This document shows positions 16,054 through 24,961 of a stretch of 64,000 nt of DNA, piece after piece. The DNA is from Dryocola sp051297175. Its GTDB lineage: Bacteria > Pseudomonadota > Gammaproteobacteria > Enterobacterales > Enterobacteriaceae. The number at the start of each line of letters is the position of its first letter. Position 1 is the first letter of the stretch. The stretch covers positions 2,418,001-2,482,000 of the forward strand of contig NZ_JBINNY010000001.1 of NCBI RefSeq assembly GCF_051297175.1. Reading direction: 5' to 3'. The notes beneath the pieces are model-generated. The model was not told where the DNA came from. It ran no database searches and worked only from the letters and a program-made list of their open reading frames with translations. A program made the translations under genes and the position numbers.

Positions 16054-17169
16054 TTAGAACTGGTAAACCAGACCTAAAGCAACGATATCATCGGTAGAGA
16101 TGCCGTTGTCTTTATAGAAGCTGTCGTCTTCGTCCAGCAGGTTGATTTTATAATCAACGTAGGTGGACATATTTTTGTTGAAGTAATAGGTCGCGCCAAC
16201 GTCGGCATATTTAACCAGGTCTTTGTCGCCATCTGCAACGTTCAGATCTTTACCTTTAGACATCAGGAAAGAAACAGCCGGACGCAGGCCGAAGTCGAAC
16301 TGATATTGCGCAGTCACTTCAAAGTTCTGCGTTTTATTCGCAACGCCGTTACCGTCGCCATATGGCGTCATGTTGCGGGTTTCGGAATACATGGTTGCCA
16401 GATAGATATTGTTGGCGTCGTATTTCAGGCCGGCAGTCCACGCGTCTGCTTTATCGCCCTGTGCGGTGGTTTGGGTTTCCTGATCGTTGCTACGGTCAGA
16501 AGAGGCGTAAGCCGCGCCAGCGCTAAAGCCCATGCCCAGGTCGTAAGTAGAAGATAAGCCCCAGCCGTCGCCGTTTTCGTTACGAACGTCATTGCCGTTG
16601 TTGCGGTTAGCGGTACCTTCCTGAGAATTAGTAGAATTCTCGTTAGCACCCTGGTACTGCACCGCGATATTCAGGCCGTCAACCAGACCGAAGAAATCGT
16701 TGTTGCGGTAGGTCGCCACGCCGTTTGCACGGCCGGTCATAAAGTTATCGGCCTGGCTGTAGGAGTCGCCGCCGAATTCTGGCAGCATATCTGTCCAGCC
16801 TTCCACGTCATACAGCACGCCGTAGTTACGGCCATAATCGAATGAACCGTACTCGCCGAATTTCAGACCGGCGAATGCCAGACGGGTCCAGGACTGATTG
16901 CCGCTATTTTCAGTGTTATTTGCCTGAACGTTGTATTCCCATTGACCGAAGCCGGTCAGCATGTCGTTAATTTGAGTTTCACCTTTGAAGCCCAAACGAA
17001 CATATGTCTGATCGCCATCTTTATTGGCATCGTCAGAGAAATAGTGCAGGCCATCAACTTTACCGTACAGGTCAAGTTTGTTGCCGTCTTTATTATAAAT
17101 CTCCGCCGCGTGAACAGAACCCGCAGCCAATAATGCTGGGATTAAAATTGCCAATGTTTTTCTAAACAT
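16054..17169 (-). CDS. ompN: OmpC/OmpN-type general porin
   Basis: A 371-residue trimeric-type 16-strand porin. Signal peptide ends SVHA-AEIYNKDGN; the constriction-loop motif PEFGGDSY is present and the protein ends in Phe (ALGLVYQF). OmpN rather than OmpC/OmpF is chosen from synteny: it lies in the ttcA-to-nifJ interval and has a MicC-like RNA on the opposite strand upstream, as in E. coli. GAGGG lies upstream of the ATG. Its long AT-rich leader and promoter (17170-17430) contain small inverted repeats but no OmpR site that I can defend. Confidence 0.88.
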   Translation of the reverse strand: MFRKTLAILIPALLAAGSVHAAEIYNKDGNKLDLYGKVDGLHYFSDDANKDGDQTYVRLGFKGETQINDMLTGFGQWEYNVQANNTENSGNQSWTRLAFAGLKFGEYGSFDYGRNYGVLYDVEGWTDMLPEFGGDSYSQADNFMTGRANGVATYRNNDFFGLVDGLNIAVQYQGANENSTNSQEGTANRNNGNDVRNENGDGWGLSSTYDLGMGFSAGAAYASSDRSNDQETQTTAQGDKADAWTAGLKYDANNIYLATMYSETRNMTPYGDGNGVANKTQNFEVTAQYQFDFGLRPAVSFLMSKGKDLNVADGDKDLVKYADVGATYYFNKNMSTYVDYKINLLDEDDSFYKDNGISTDDIVALGLVYQF

Positions 17170-17431
17170 GAGAAAACCCTCTGAGTTTATTTTATTATCA
17201 ATTAATTGTTTACTAATTGTACGAGATGACTCGTGAGCTCATCCTACTCAGTAAGTTCAGTTATGCTCACAGGATAAATGTAACAAAATTGAATATGATA
17301 ATTCTAAAAGATACCGGTGAAATCATCATATATTTAATGAATGTATTTGGTTAATTCATTCTTAATTTGTATTTTAATTGTCGTTAATTAATTGGTAGCG
17401 TGAAGAGGTTCGTTATGTGCCAATAGCGTTC
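17170..17431. other. AT-rich ompN upstream region
   Basis: About 260 bp without an ORF. It must hold the ompN promoter on the minus strand. Visible structure: ACGAG-ATGA-CTCGT and GATGA/TCATC inverted repeats around 17220-17242, and a direct near-repeat GTTATGTGC (17412-17420) / GTTATATGC (17432-17440) leading into the small-RNA candidate. Confidence 0.5.
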
Positions 17432-17520
17432 GTTATATGCTAAAGCTGTAATTTGTCTTTTAGCACCTCATTTAAAATGCTTCAAAAGCCTTTAGCCTGG
17501 ATTTATCCAGGCTTTTTTTT
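17432..17520 (+). ncRNA. micC: MicC-like small RNA candidate
   Basis: About 89 nt beginning GTTATATGC, the same 5' end as E. coli MicC, and ending in a strong intrinsic terminator AGCCTGG-ATTTAT-CCAGGCT followed by eight Ts (17494-17520). Position, divergent from ompN on the opposite strand, is that of micC. The middle of the molecule does not resemble E. coli MicC. MicC blocks ompC translation by pairing of its 5' end with the GCAUAUAAC part of the ompC leader, so conservation of exactly those nine bases is meaningful. The 5' end is inferred from this match; no clear -10/-35 pair was found. Confidence 0.55.
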
Positions 17521-17680
17521 CGCCAAAGAAAAATATTTAGTGATCGATGTCTCATTTCACACTGTTACATTTAGCGTCTGTTCCGCATGTGATCTTGCTC
17601 AGGGAAATGACCCTGGAACGTGATTCTGCTAGACTACGCGCCAGCCGCTGCCAGTCAGCCCCCTTATTGAGAGTACACAC

Positions 17681-19054
17681 GTGACATCTTTTACAACTTT
17701 AAACACCCTGCCTGCGGAACTTCTCGCCAACCTTACCGAACTGGGCTACCACAGCATGACGCCGGTACAGGCGGAAGCGCTGCCCGCCATCCTTGCAGGT
17801 AAAGATGTCCGTGCCCAGGCGAAAACCGGCAGCGGCAAGACCGCAGCCTTTGGCCTGGGCCTGCTGCAGCACATCGATGCCAGCCAGTTTATTACCCAAT
17901 CGCTGGTACTGTGCCCGACGCGTGAATTGGCCGACCAGGTTGCCAAAGAGCTGCGCCGCCTGGCGCGCTACATGCCGAATATCAAGGTATTAACCCTGTG
18001 CGGCGGCCAGCCGTTTGGCATACAGCGTGACTCTTTAATTCACGCGCCGCACATTATTGTGGCAACGCCGGGGCGCCTGCTGGATCACCTCAAGAAGGAA
18101 ACGGTCAAGCTGGACGCGCTGCAAACGCTGGTGCTGGATGAAGCTGACCGCATGCTGGATATGGGCTTTGCCGACGCGATTGACGAAGTTATCAGCCACG
18201 CACCGGCCAAACGCCAGACGCTGCTGTTCTCCGCAACCTGGCCTGCGGCCATTGCCACCATCAGCAAGCGCGTGCAGAACGATCCGCTGACCATTGAAAT
18301 TGATTCGGTTGACGAACTGCCGTCCGTTGAACAGCAATTTTATGAAGTATCGCGCGGCGGCAAAATTGGCCTGCTGCAAAAGCTGCTCAGCAAGCATCAG
18401 CCCGCTTCGTGCGTGGTGTTTTGTAATACCAAAAAAGACTGTCAGGCCGTGTGCGATGCGCTTAGCGAAAGCAACCAAAGCGTGCTCGCGCTGCACGGCG
18501 ACATGGAACAGCGCGACCGCGACATGACGCTGGTGCGTTTCGCCAACGGCAGCAGCCGCGTACTGGTGGCAACGGACGTCGCCGCGCGCGGTCTGGACAT
18601 TAAAGCGCTGGAAATGGTGATCAACTACGAGCTGTCCTGGGATCCGGAAGTGCACGTTCACCGCATCGGGCGTACCGCTCGTGCCGGGCAAAGCGGGCTG
18701 GCGATAAGCTTCTGCGCGCCGGAAGAAGCCCAGCGCGCAAGCGTGCTGGCCGAAATGCTAAACCTTTCCCTGAACTGGCAGCAGGCGCCGACCGGTATCA
18801 CCATCAAGCCGCTGGAGGCCGAAATGGCAACGCTGTGCATCGACGGCGGCAAGAAAGCGAAAATGCGTCCGGGCGATATTCTGGGCGCGCTGACCGGCGA
18901 CATGGGCCTGGAAGGGGCGGATATCGGCAAAATAGACGTGCATCCGATTCACGTTTACGTTGCCGTGCGCCAGCCCGTTGCCCGCCACGCGTGGAAGCAG
19001 CTCCAGCAGGGCAAGATCAAAGGCAAATCCGTTAAGGTTCGTTTGCTGAAGTAG
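17681..19054 (+). CDS. dbpA: ATP-dependent RNA helicase DbpA
   Basis: A 457-residue DEAD-box protein, identical in length to E. coli DbpA. Walker A AKTGSGKT at 47-54, DEAD at 153-156, SAT at 184-186, HRIGRTAR in motif VI, and a C-terminal RNA-recognition domain that targets hairpin 92 of 23S rRNA. It is an RNA-stimulated ATPase in large-subunit assembly. In E. coli dbpA lies between zntB and ttcA; here it is displaced to the far side of ttcA and ompN. Convergent with the afu genes across a tandem repeat array. Confidence 0.96.
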   Translation: MTSFTTLNTLPAELLANLTELGYHSMTPVQAEALPAILAGKDVRAQAKTGSGKTAAFGLGLLQHIDASQFITQSLVLCPTRELADQVAKELRRLARYMPNIKVLTLCGGQPFGIQRDSLIHAPHIIVATPGRLLDHLKKETVKLDALQTLVLDEADRMLDMGFADAIDEVISHAPAKRQTLLFSATWPAAIATISKRVQNDPLTIEIDSVDELPSVEQQFYEVSRGGKIGLLQKLLSKHQPASCVVFCNTKKDCQAVCDALSESNQSVLALHGDMEQRDRDMTLVRFANGSSRVLVATDVAARGLDIKALEMVINYELSWDPEVHVHRIGRTARAGQSGLAISFCAPEEAQRASVLAEMLNLSLNWQQAPTGITIKPLEAEMATLCIDGGKKAKMRPGDILGALTGDMGLEGADIGKIDVHPIHVYVAVRQPVARHAWKQLQQGKIKGKSVKVRLLK

Positions 19055-19086
19055 CCCGCAGTCAATGTCGGTGGTGATGGCGCGTT

Positions 19087-19281
19087 GTCGGGTCGATAAG
19101 CGAAGCGCCATCCACCGTTTACCCGACGTAGGCTTCAAACGGTAGGGTGGATAAGCGAAGCGCCATCCACCGTTTACACGACGTAGGCTTCAAATCGTAG
19201 GGTGGATAAGCAAAGCGCCATCCACCGTTTACACAACCTAAGCTTCAAATCGTAGGGTGGATAAGCAAAGCGCCATCCACC
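19087..19281. repeat. tandem array of four 55-bp palindrome units
   Basis: The word ATAAGC occurs at 19096, 19151, 19206 and 19261, an exact 55-bp period. Each unit has a palindrome GGGTGGATAAGCGAAGCGCC followed by ATCCACC, then a spacer GTTTACACGACGTAGGCTTC that diverges slightly between copies; the last unit is truncated after the palindrome. The array fills the space between the convergent 3' ends of dbpA and afuC. No transposase is nearby. Confidence 0.9.
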
Positions 19282-19297
19282 ACCGCAATCCCAGCGC

Positions 19298-20347
19298 CTA
19301 AGCCGCATCCGCCAGCACAAACATCCCGTACGGGTGAATCTCAAGATAATAATTATCCCCCACGTCGGGCTGTAGGCGCGTGGCGTTAACCTGTAGCAGC
19401 AGCGCCTGGCCGTGCCATTCCACCGTCACCTCATACTGCGGCCCCATATAGGCCACGTGCCGCACCACGCAGCGCTGGCTTTCCGCGCCTTGTTCGCTCA
19501 GCGTGATCGCTTCCGGGCGGACGCCAACCGTACCTTCGGCCTGTGAAATCGCAAGCTGCGGCGGGCGCGGCAGCCGGTAACCGTGGATCTCCACGAAGTC
19601 GCTGCCGAAGCGCGCCGGGAAGACGTTTGCATCGCCCATAAAGCTTGCCATAAAGCGCGACGCGGGCTGGCGATACAGCGTCTGCGGGCTGCCAATCTGC
19701 ATGATCTCGCCTTTGTTCATCACCAGCACGGTATCGGAAACGGCGAACGCCTCGCTCTGGTCGTGCGTCACGTACAGCGACGTAATGTTGAACTGCTTTT
19801 GCAGCTCGCGGATTTTATCGCGCATGCTGCGCCTGAGGTTGGCGTCCAGGTTGCTGAGCGGCTCGTCGAACAGCAGCACCTTTGGCTTGAGGATCAGCGC
19901 GCGGGCCAGCGCCACGCGCTGCTGCTGCCCGCCGGAAATCTGGTCAACGAAGCGGTCTTCAAAACCGTCCAGGTCGACCATCGCCAGCGCCTCTTTTACG
20001 CGGGCTTTAATCTCCGCTCGCGGCGTGCCGAGCATTTTCAGGCCGTAGCCAACGTTATCCCCCAGCGACATATGCGGGAACAGGGCGTAGGACTGAAAAA
20101 CCATGCAGATATCACGCTGTTGAATAGAACGATGCGTGACATCTTCGCCATCAATTAAAATCTGCCCTTCGGTCGGTTTCTCAAGCCCGGCAACCAGGCG
20201 CAGCACGGTGGTTTTGCCGCAGCCGGAGGGGCCGAGCAGCGTGACCATTTCCCCCTTCGAAATAGCCAGATTAATGCCGCCAAGCACGGTATTTGTGCCA
20301 AACCGTTTCGTGACGCCGCGCAGTTCTACAAAATGAGGTTGTGTCAT
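19298..20347 (-). CDS. afuC: AfuC-like ABC transporter ATP-binding protein
   Basis: A 349-residue ATPase of the FbpC/PotA class: Walker A GPSGCGKTT, signature ISGGQQQR, Walker B LLFDEP, switch His in YVTHDQSEA, and a C-terminal TOBE domain. Such proteins are usually labelled iron(III) transporter subunits. Here it is the last gene of a set fed by a UhpABC-like signalling cascade, which suggests sugar-phosphate uptake of the AfuABC type. It starts 14 bp behind the permease stop. Symbol given by context; the sequence alone cannot decide substrate. Confidence 0.8.
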   Translation of the reverse strand: MTQPHFVELRGVTKRFGTNTVLGGINLAISKGEMVTLLGPSGCGKTTVLRLVAGLEKPTEGQILIDGEDVTHRSIQQRDICMVFQSYALFPHMSLGDNVGYGLKMLGTPRAEIKARVKEALAMVDLDGFEDRFVDQISGGQQQRVALARALILKPKVLLFDEPLSNLDANLRRSMRDKIRELQKQFNITSLYVTHDQSEAFAVSDTVLVMNKGEIMQIGSPQTLYRQPASRFMASFMGDANVFPARFGSDFVEIHGYRLPRPPQLAISQAEGTVGVRPEAITLSEQGAESQRCVVRHVAYMGPQYEVTVEWHGQALLLQVNATRLQPDVGDNYYLEIHPYGMFVLADAA

Positions 20348-20361
20348 GGGTTACTCCGTAA

Positions 20362-22440
20362 TCACGCGTTGGTTTTGGCTTTCGAGCGGGAAATACGCGC
20401 CTCGCCAATCAGCCAGTCAAAAATAAAGATAATCGCCAGCATCACGACGATCAGAATCGATCCATAGGCGATCGCCACACCGTACTCGCCGTCTTCCACT
20501 CGGTTGAGGATATAGGCCGTTGCGACGCGGGTATCCGGCGTGACGAGGAAGACAATCGCGCTCACCGTGGTAATGGCGCGCACAAAGCTGTAGATCAGCG
20601 CGGAGAGAATCGCCGGGCGCAGCAGGGGCAGCAGAATGTTGATGATGGTGCGCATCGACCCGGCCCGCAGGCTAAGGGAAGCCTCGTCCAGCGATTTGTC
20701 GATTTGCCCAAGCCCGGCGATGCCCGCCCGGATGCCCACCGGCACGTTGCGCATCACCATCGACATAATCACGATGGCGGCGGTGCCCGTCAGGTAAACC
20801 GGCGCGCTGTTAAACGCGAGGATATAGGAAACGCCCGCCACGGTGCCTGGCACGGCGAAGCACAGCATGGTGGTGAACTCGATGGTCTTTTTGCCGCGGA
20901 ACTGCTGGCGCACCACGATCCACGCAATCAGCAGGCCGAAGAAGGCGGTGATCGGCGCCGCGATACCGGCGTAGAGCAGGGTATCAAGCAGCGATGGCCA
21001 CGCGCCGTCGCTCATGCCCTGGCCGAACAGCTTGGTGAAGTTATCCAGCGTCAGGGTGTAGTCCACGCCCCAGTTCACCGTAAAGCTGCCGTAGAAAATG
21101 CTGCCGTAGAGCAGGGCGTTAAAGGCAATCCAGATAGCCAGCAGAGCGATAACCGCCCACACCAGGGTCACCGGCAGCGGCTGCACGTCGCCACGGTTGG
21201 ATTTGCCCGAAACCGTCACGTACGAACGTTTGCCGATCCACATGTACTGAATGCAGAACACCATCAGCGAGAACAGCAGCAGGAACGCGCCGAGCGTGCT
21301 CGCCGCCTGGTAATCAAGCTGGGAGCCGGTGATATAGAAATAGATTTGCGTGGCGAGCACGTCAAAGTTGCCGCCGAGCACCAGCGGGTTGCTGAAATCG
21401 GCAAGCGACTGGACGATGACAATCAGGAAGGCGTTAGCCAGCGCCGGTTTAAGCAGCGGCAGAAACACGCCTTTGAACGTTTTCCAGCGCGTGGCGCGCA
21501 GCGTATAGGAAGCCTCTTCGAGGGAAGGATGAATCGTTTTGATCGCGCCATCGAGGATCATAAATGCCATCGGCGTAAACGCCAGCACCTGCGCAAGCCA
21601 GATGCCGGTAAAGCCGTACAGCCAGTTGGTGTTGGTCAGCCCGAACCAGTCCACCATCAGCTCGGTGATATAGCCCGACCGGCCCATCATCAGCGTCACG
21701 CCAAGCCCGACCACAAACGGCGGCGTGACAATGGGCAGAATAGAAAAGATCCGCCCGATAATCGCGCTGCGTTTGGCGATGCGGGTGGTGTAAATCGCCA
21801 GCACCAGGCCGAAGAAGGTACAGCCGATGCCCACCGCAATCGACAGGCCGATGGAGTTAACGATCACCTGCACGATGTGCGCCTGGCCCAGAACCGCCAT
21901 AAACGCCAGCGGCGCAAATTCCCCCGCCTCGTTGGTGAACATCGGAATGAAAATCGCGATGCTCGGCCAGACGATAAACACGCCGATAAGCGCCACGATG
22001 GCGACCAGCGAGCCGATCACAAAGCTGTCGCCGCCCAGCCATTCCAGCCGTGTAAGCGCGAGCGTGATAACCATGCCCAACGAGATAAACAGAACGATGC
22101 TCGCGTAGCCCAGGCCACGTTCGGTTACGGTCGCGCTGACCACGATAAAGGCCATGCACAGCAGCGCCCATCCAGCGTCAAAATAGTGGCGTTGCCTTTG
22201 CTCCGGCCCTTGTTCAGCGAAAGGGCGCAGCAGCAAAAGCGACGGCAGAATGTACCACAGCAGGCTGATGTTTAAGCCGGACCAGCTATAGGCGTCGAGC
22301 ACCTCGTCGCGGGTGGATTCAAACAGGCCGTAATCCAGGCTCCAGCTCGGCAGCAGAGCAAAAGCCAGCCAGCACAGCGCCACCCACCAGAGAATAGCGT
22401 CCCGCTTTCGCGCAGGTCGCAAAAGTAAAGTTTCAGACAT
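20362..22440 (-). CDS. afuB: AfuB-like fused ABC permease
   Basis: A 692-residue inner-membrane protein with two complete binding-protein-dependent permease modules in tandem. Each has an EAA loop that contacts the ATPase: EEASYTLRATRWKTFKGVF in the first and DEASLSLRAGSMRTIINIL in the second. About 12-14 hydrophobic segments are visible. Fused double permeases are typical of the FbpB/AfuB group. It lies between afuC and afuA; a 9-bp hairpin separates it from afuA and may reduce its expression relative to the binding protein. Confidence 0.85.
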   Translation of the reverse strand: MSETLLLRPARKRDAILWWVALCWLAFALLPSWSLDYGLFESTRDEVLDAYSWSGLNISLLWYILPSLLLLRPFAEQGPEQRQRHYFDAGWALLCMAFIVVSATVTERGLGYASIVLFISLGMVITLALTRLEWLGGDSFVIGSLVAIVALIGVFIVWPSIAIFIPMFTNEAGEFAPLAFMAVLGQAHIVQVIVNSIGLSIAVGIGCTFFGLVLAIYTTRIAKRSAIIGRIFSILPIVTPPFVVGLGVTLMMGRSGYITELMVDWFGLTNTNWLYGFTGIWLAQVLAFTPMAFMILDGAIKTIHPSLEEASYTLRATRWKTFKGVFLPLLKPALANAFLIVIVQSLADFSNPLVLGGNFDVLATQIYFYITGSQLDYQAASTLGAFLLLFSLMVFCIQYMWIGKRSYVTVSGKSNRGDVQPLPVTLVWAVIALLAIWIAFNALLYGSIFYGSFTVNWGVDYTLTLDNFTKLFGQGMSDGAWPSLLDTLLYAGIAAPITAFFGLLIAWIVVRQQFRGKKTIEFTTMLCFAVPGTVAGVSYILAFNSAPVYLTGTAAIVIMSMVMRNVPVGIRAGIAGLGQIDKSLDEASLSLRAGSMRTIINILLPLLRPAILSALIYSFVRAITTVSAIVFLVTPDTRVATAYILNRVEDGEYGVAIAYGSILIVVMLAIIFIFDWLIGEARISRSKAKTNA

Positions 22441-22473
22441 AAGTGCCTCATCGGCCGAAAGAAAAGAGGAAAA

Positions 22474-22499
22474 GCAGGTGACGTTACGTTGTCACCTGC
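22474..22499 (-). promoter_or_regulatory. intercistronic stem-loop between afuA and afuB
   Basis: Perfect 9-bp arms GCAGGTGAC (22474-22482) and GTCACCTGC (22491-22499) with an 8-base loop, starting 6 bp after the afuA stop. Hairpins at this place in ABC operons commonly stabilise the binding-protein message or attenuate read-through into the permease. Confidence 0.6.
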
Positions 22500-22505
22500 G
22501 TGGGT

Positions 22506-23537
22506 TTATTTACCCATTTTCACGTCGGTTACCCATTTGCTGATGAGCGCCTTACGCATGTCGGTGGCGCCGTATTTGTCCATGTCGTAGCTAATCAGCT
22601 TCAGGTCGTCGAGCTTCAGTGAGAGCGGCGACGTTTCTGCGGTGGTGTTGGTCAGGATCTGGTAGGACTTGCCTTTCTGCCAGGAAAGCTCCTGCGCCTC
22701 TTTGGACAGCACCCAGTCCACGAACAGCTTAGCGTTGTCCATGTTGCGCGCGCCTTTCAGAATGCTCACGCCGCCGATTTCATAGCCCGTGCCTTCGCAG
22801 GGGGAAATCAGCTCCAGCGGCGCGCCGTTTTCTTTTTCAAGCGAATAGTCGTGCAGGAAGCCGATGCCGATGGCGGTTTCGCCGCGCGCGGCGTTACGCG
22901 CCGGGGCAATGCCGGATTTGGTGTACTGGGAAACGTTGCCGTTGAGTTTTTTCAGGTAGTCAAAGGCCTGGTCCTCGCCCCACAGCTGGGCAAAGGTCGC
23001 AAGCGCGGTATAGGCGGTGCCGGAGCTTTGCGGGTCGGCAATCTGGATTTCGCCCTTGTAGATTGGGTTGGTCAGATCCTTCCAGCATTTCGGCACCGGC
23101 AGGTTTTTCTCTTTCAGGCGCTGGGTGTTCACGCCAAAGCCGAGGATGCCAACGTACACCGCCGATGAGTAGTTGCCCTTGCGCTTAGCCGGGTCGCGGA
23201 ACTGCGGCATGATCTGCTCGAGGTTGGCCGATTTGTAAGCCGTCAGCAGGTCCATTTCGCCCGCCTGGGACTGCGGATCCAGCGTGCCGCCGTACCACAC
23301 GTCGGCCTGCGGGTTTTTCTTCTCGGCGTCAATTTTTGCCAGCGTGCTGCCGGAACCGTTGCGGATAAACGACGTTTTAACGTCATATTTTTCACCAAAG
23401 GCTTTGGTTTCCGTTTCGCACATTTCGTTGGTGGCGCTGCAGTAAACCACCAGGCGGCCTTTCGCCTGTGCGGCACCGGAAAGCGTCGCCAGCGCCACGC
23501 CTGCGGCAACCAGAGAAGAGAGCACGGTCAGTTTCAT
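22506..23537 (-). CDS. afuA: AfuA-like periplasmic solute-binding protein
   Basis: A 343-residue extracellular solute-binding protein with Sec signal (cleavage near GAAQA-KGR). Motifs: LVVYCSATNE at the mature N-terminus, NGSGSTLAKIDAEKKNPQAD, and GIGFLHDYSLEK with His229-Asp230 plus Glu253. The His-Asp...Glu spacing is what I recall for the sugar-phosphate site of AfuA (His205, Asp206, Glu229), and the paired tyrosines that bind iron in true FbpA proteins are not evident. The gene starts 9 bp after the UhpC-like gene, whose TAG lies in its TTAGGAT ribosome site, so the sensor set and transporter are probably one transcript. Confidence 0.82.
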   Translation of the reverse strand: MKLTVLSSLVAAGVALATLSGAAQAKGRLVVYCSATNEMCETETKAFGEKYDVKTSFIRNGSGSTLAKIDAEKKNPQADVWYGGTLDPQSQAGEMDLLTAYKSANLEQIMPQFRDPAKRKGNYSSAVYVGILGFGVNTQRLKEKNLPVPKCWKDLTNPIYKGEIQIADPQSSGTAYTALATFAQLWGEDQAFDYLKKLNGNVSQYTKSGIAPARNAARGETAIGIGFLHDYSLEKENGAPLELISPCEGTGYEIGGVSILKGARNMDNAKLFVDWVLSKEAQELSWQKGKSYQILTNTTAETSPLSLKLDDLKLISYDMDKYGATDMRKALISKWVTDVKMGK

Positions 23538-23546
23538 ATTATTATC

Positions 23547-24875
23547 CTAAGTGTCCTGAGGTAAGGTGTTGGCCGGGTCCATGGCCCCAATACTCCTGTC
23601 CTGCGCGCTGATGCCCGCCATCAGCAGCGGCATCAGCAAAAATCCAATCATGGCGGCGGCGATGGTTAACAGCACGAACATCCCCGACCAGCCGTAATGT
23701 TCGATAACCTGCGACAAAGGCCAGCCCGCCAGCGCCGCGCCCAAATAGGCAAACAGCCCTAAAAATCCGGTCACGGTACCCGCCGCCTGCTTGTGGCTGC
23801 ACTCCACGGCGGCAAGCCCTATCAGCATCTGCGGCCCAAACACGAAGAAGCCGATTGCAAAAAAGCACATCGCCAGCAGCGCGTAGTGGTGTACGGGCGA
23901 CAGCCACAGCGCGGCGACGGAAATAAACAGCCCGAGGGCGAACAGCAAAATCATCGGCGCGCGCTGGCCGCGAAACAGCAGGTCGGAACCCCAGCCTGCA
24001 AACAGCGCGCCGAACAGCCCGCCCATCTCAAACAGCATCACCGTGGCGTTGGCGCTGAGCAGGTTGACGCCGTGGCTTTCCGCAAGCCAGATGTTGCCCC
24101 AGTCGTTCAGCGCGATGCGTATCAGATAGACCAGCACGTAGCTTGCGCCAAGCAGCCAGATCATCGGATTTTGCAGCACCGTGCCGCGAAACATTTGCCA
24201 CAGCGGCATCGGCGGGCTTAGCTGCGCTTGGCGCATCTCGAGCGGGTCATGCCGCCATGCGCCCACCGGGGGCAGCCCGGCGTCTTCCGGCGTGCCGGTT
24301 AAACGGCGACACAGCCAGATGCCCATCAGGATGCCGATGACGCCCGGCACGAGCAGCGCCGCCTGCCAGCCAAACCACAGCGCCATCACGGCGGAAAGCA
24401 GCGGAACAGCCGCGCCGCCGAGGTTAATGGACGTGTTCCAGCAGCCCCACCAGAACCCGCGCTCGTTGCGGGAATACCAGTGCGTCAGCAGCCGCGCGCA
24501 GGGCGGCCATCCCCAGCCCTGAAAGAACCCGTTCAGCGTCCAGATAACCAGCAGCATCGGCAGGCTGTTGCCGAAGGCGAACAGCATGTTCAGCACGCCG
24601 GTTGCCAGCAGGCCCGCGCCCATAAACCAGCGTTCACCGCGCCGGTCGTGCCACAGCCCGGCGGCGAACTTCGACAGGCCGTAAGACAGATAAAACAGCG
24701 TGCCGAGCAGGCCGATATCGCTTTTGCTGAGGCCGAGATCGGCCTGCATCGCCGGGAGGACAAAGCTCACGCTTTTACGCGTCAGGTAAAACGCGGCGTA
24801 GCCCACCGCCATCGAAACCAGCAAACGCGGGCGGCGGTAGCGATACTCACGGCCAATGGCTTGCTCAGAAAGCAT
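23547..24875 (-). CDS. UhpC-like hexose-phosphate sensor (MFS, organophosphate:Pi antiporter family)
   Basis: A 442-residue twelve-helix membrane protein. The start is the ATG at 24873-24875 with AGGA seven bases upstream (MLSEQAIGREYRYRRP); an earlier in-frame ATG lacks one. It matches E. coli UhpC in many places: YRYRRPRLL, FYLTRKS, CARLLT-WYSR-ERG, GEWRHD-type and FVFGPQMLIG-A-ECSHK-AAG. UhpC binds external glucose 6-phosphate and activates the UhpB kinase. No uhpT transporter is next to it; an afuABC transporter takes that place. Confidence 0.85.
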   Translation of the reverse strand: MLSEQAIGREYRYRRPRLLVSMAVGYAAFYLTRKSVSFVLPAMQADLGLSKSDIGLLGTLFYLSYGLSKFAAGLWHDRRGERWFMGAGLLATGVLNMLFAFGNSLPMLLVIWTLNGFFQGWGWPPCARLLTHWYSRNERGFWWGCWNTSINLGGAAVPLLSAVMALWFGWQAALLVPGVIGILMGIWLCRRLTGTPEDAGLPPVGAWRHDPLEMRQAQLSPPMPLWQMFRGTVLQNPMIWLLGASYVLVYLIRIALNDWGNIWLAESHGVNLLSANATVMLFEMGGLFGALFAGWGSDLLFRGQRAPMILLFALGLFISVAALWLSPVHHYALLAMCFFAIGFFVFGPQMLIGLAAVECSHKQAAGTVTGFLGLFAYLGAALAGWPLSQVIEHYGWSGMFVLLTIAAAMIGFLLMPLLMAGISAQDRSIGAMDPANTLPQDT

Positions 24876-24961
24876 GAATTCCTCCGGGTTGCAGCGACTA
24901 TAGAAAACGGCGTCGGAAAGGGGATGAGACAAGGTTTTAGTCGTCTAAGACTTTTTCCTGG

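Noticed and set aside
19087..19281. CRISPR-like array
   Set aside because: The repeats are palindromes with near-identical spacers within the array, the period is fixed at 55 bp with only four units, and no cas genes are present.
20704..22275. 523-codon open frame antisense to afuB
   Set aside because: Extreme His/Arg/Gln composition typical of the complement of membrane-protein codons.
19298..23537. Iron(III) ABC transporter
   Set aside because: The class name would fit by general similarity, but direct coupling to UhpABC-like sensors and the binding-protein motifs favour sugar phosphates; kept as an alternative.
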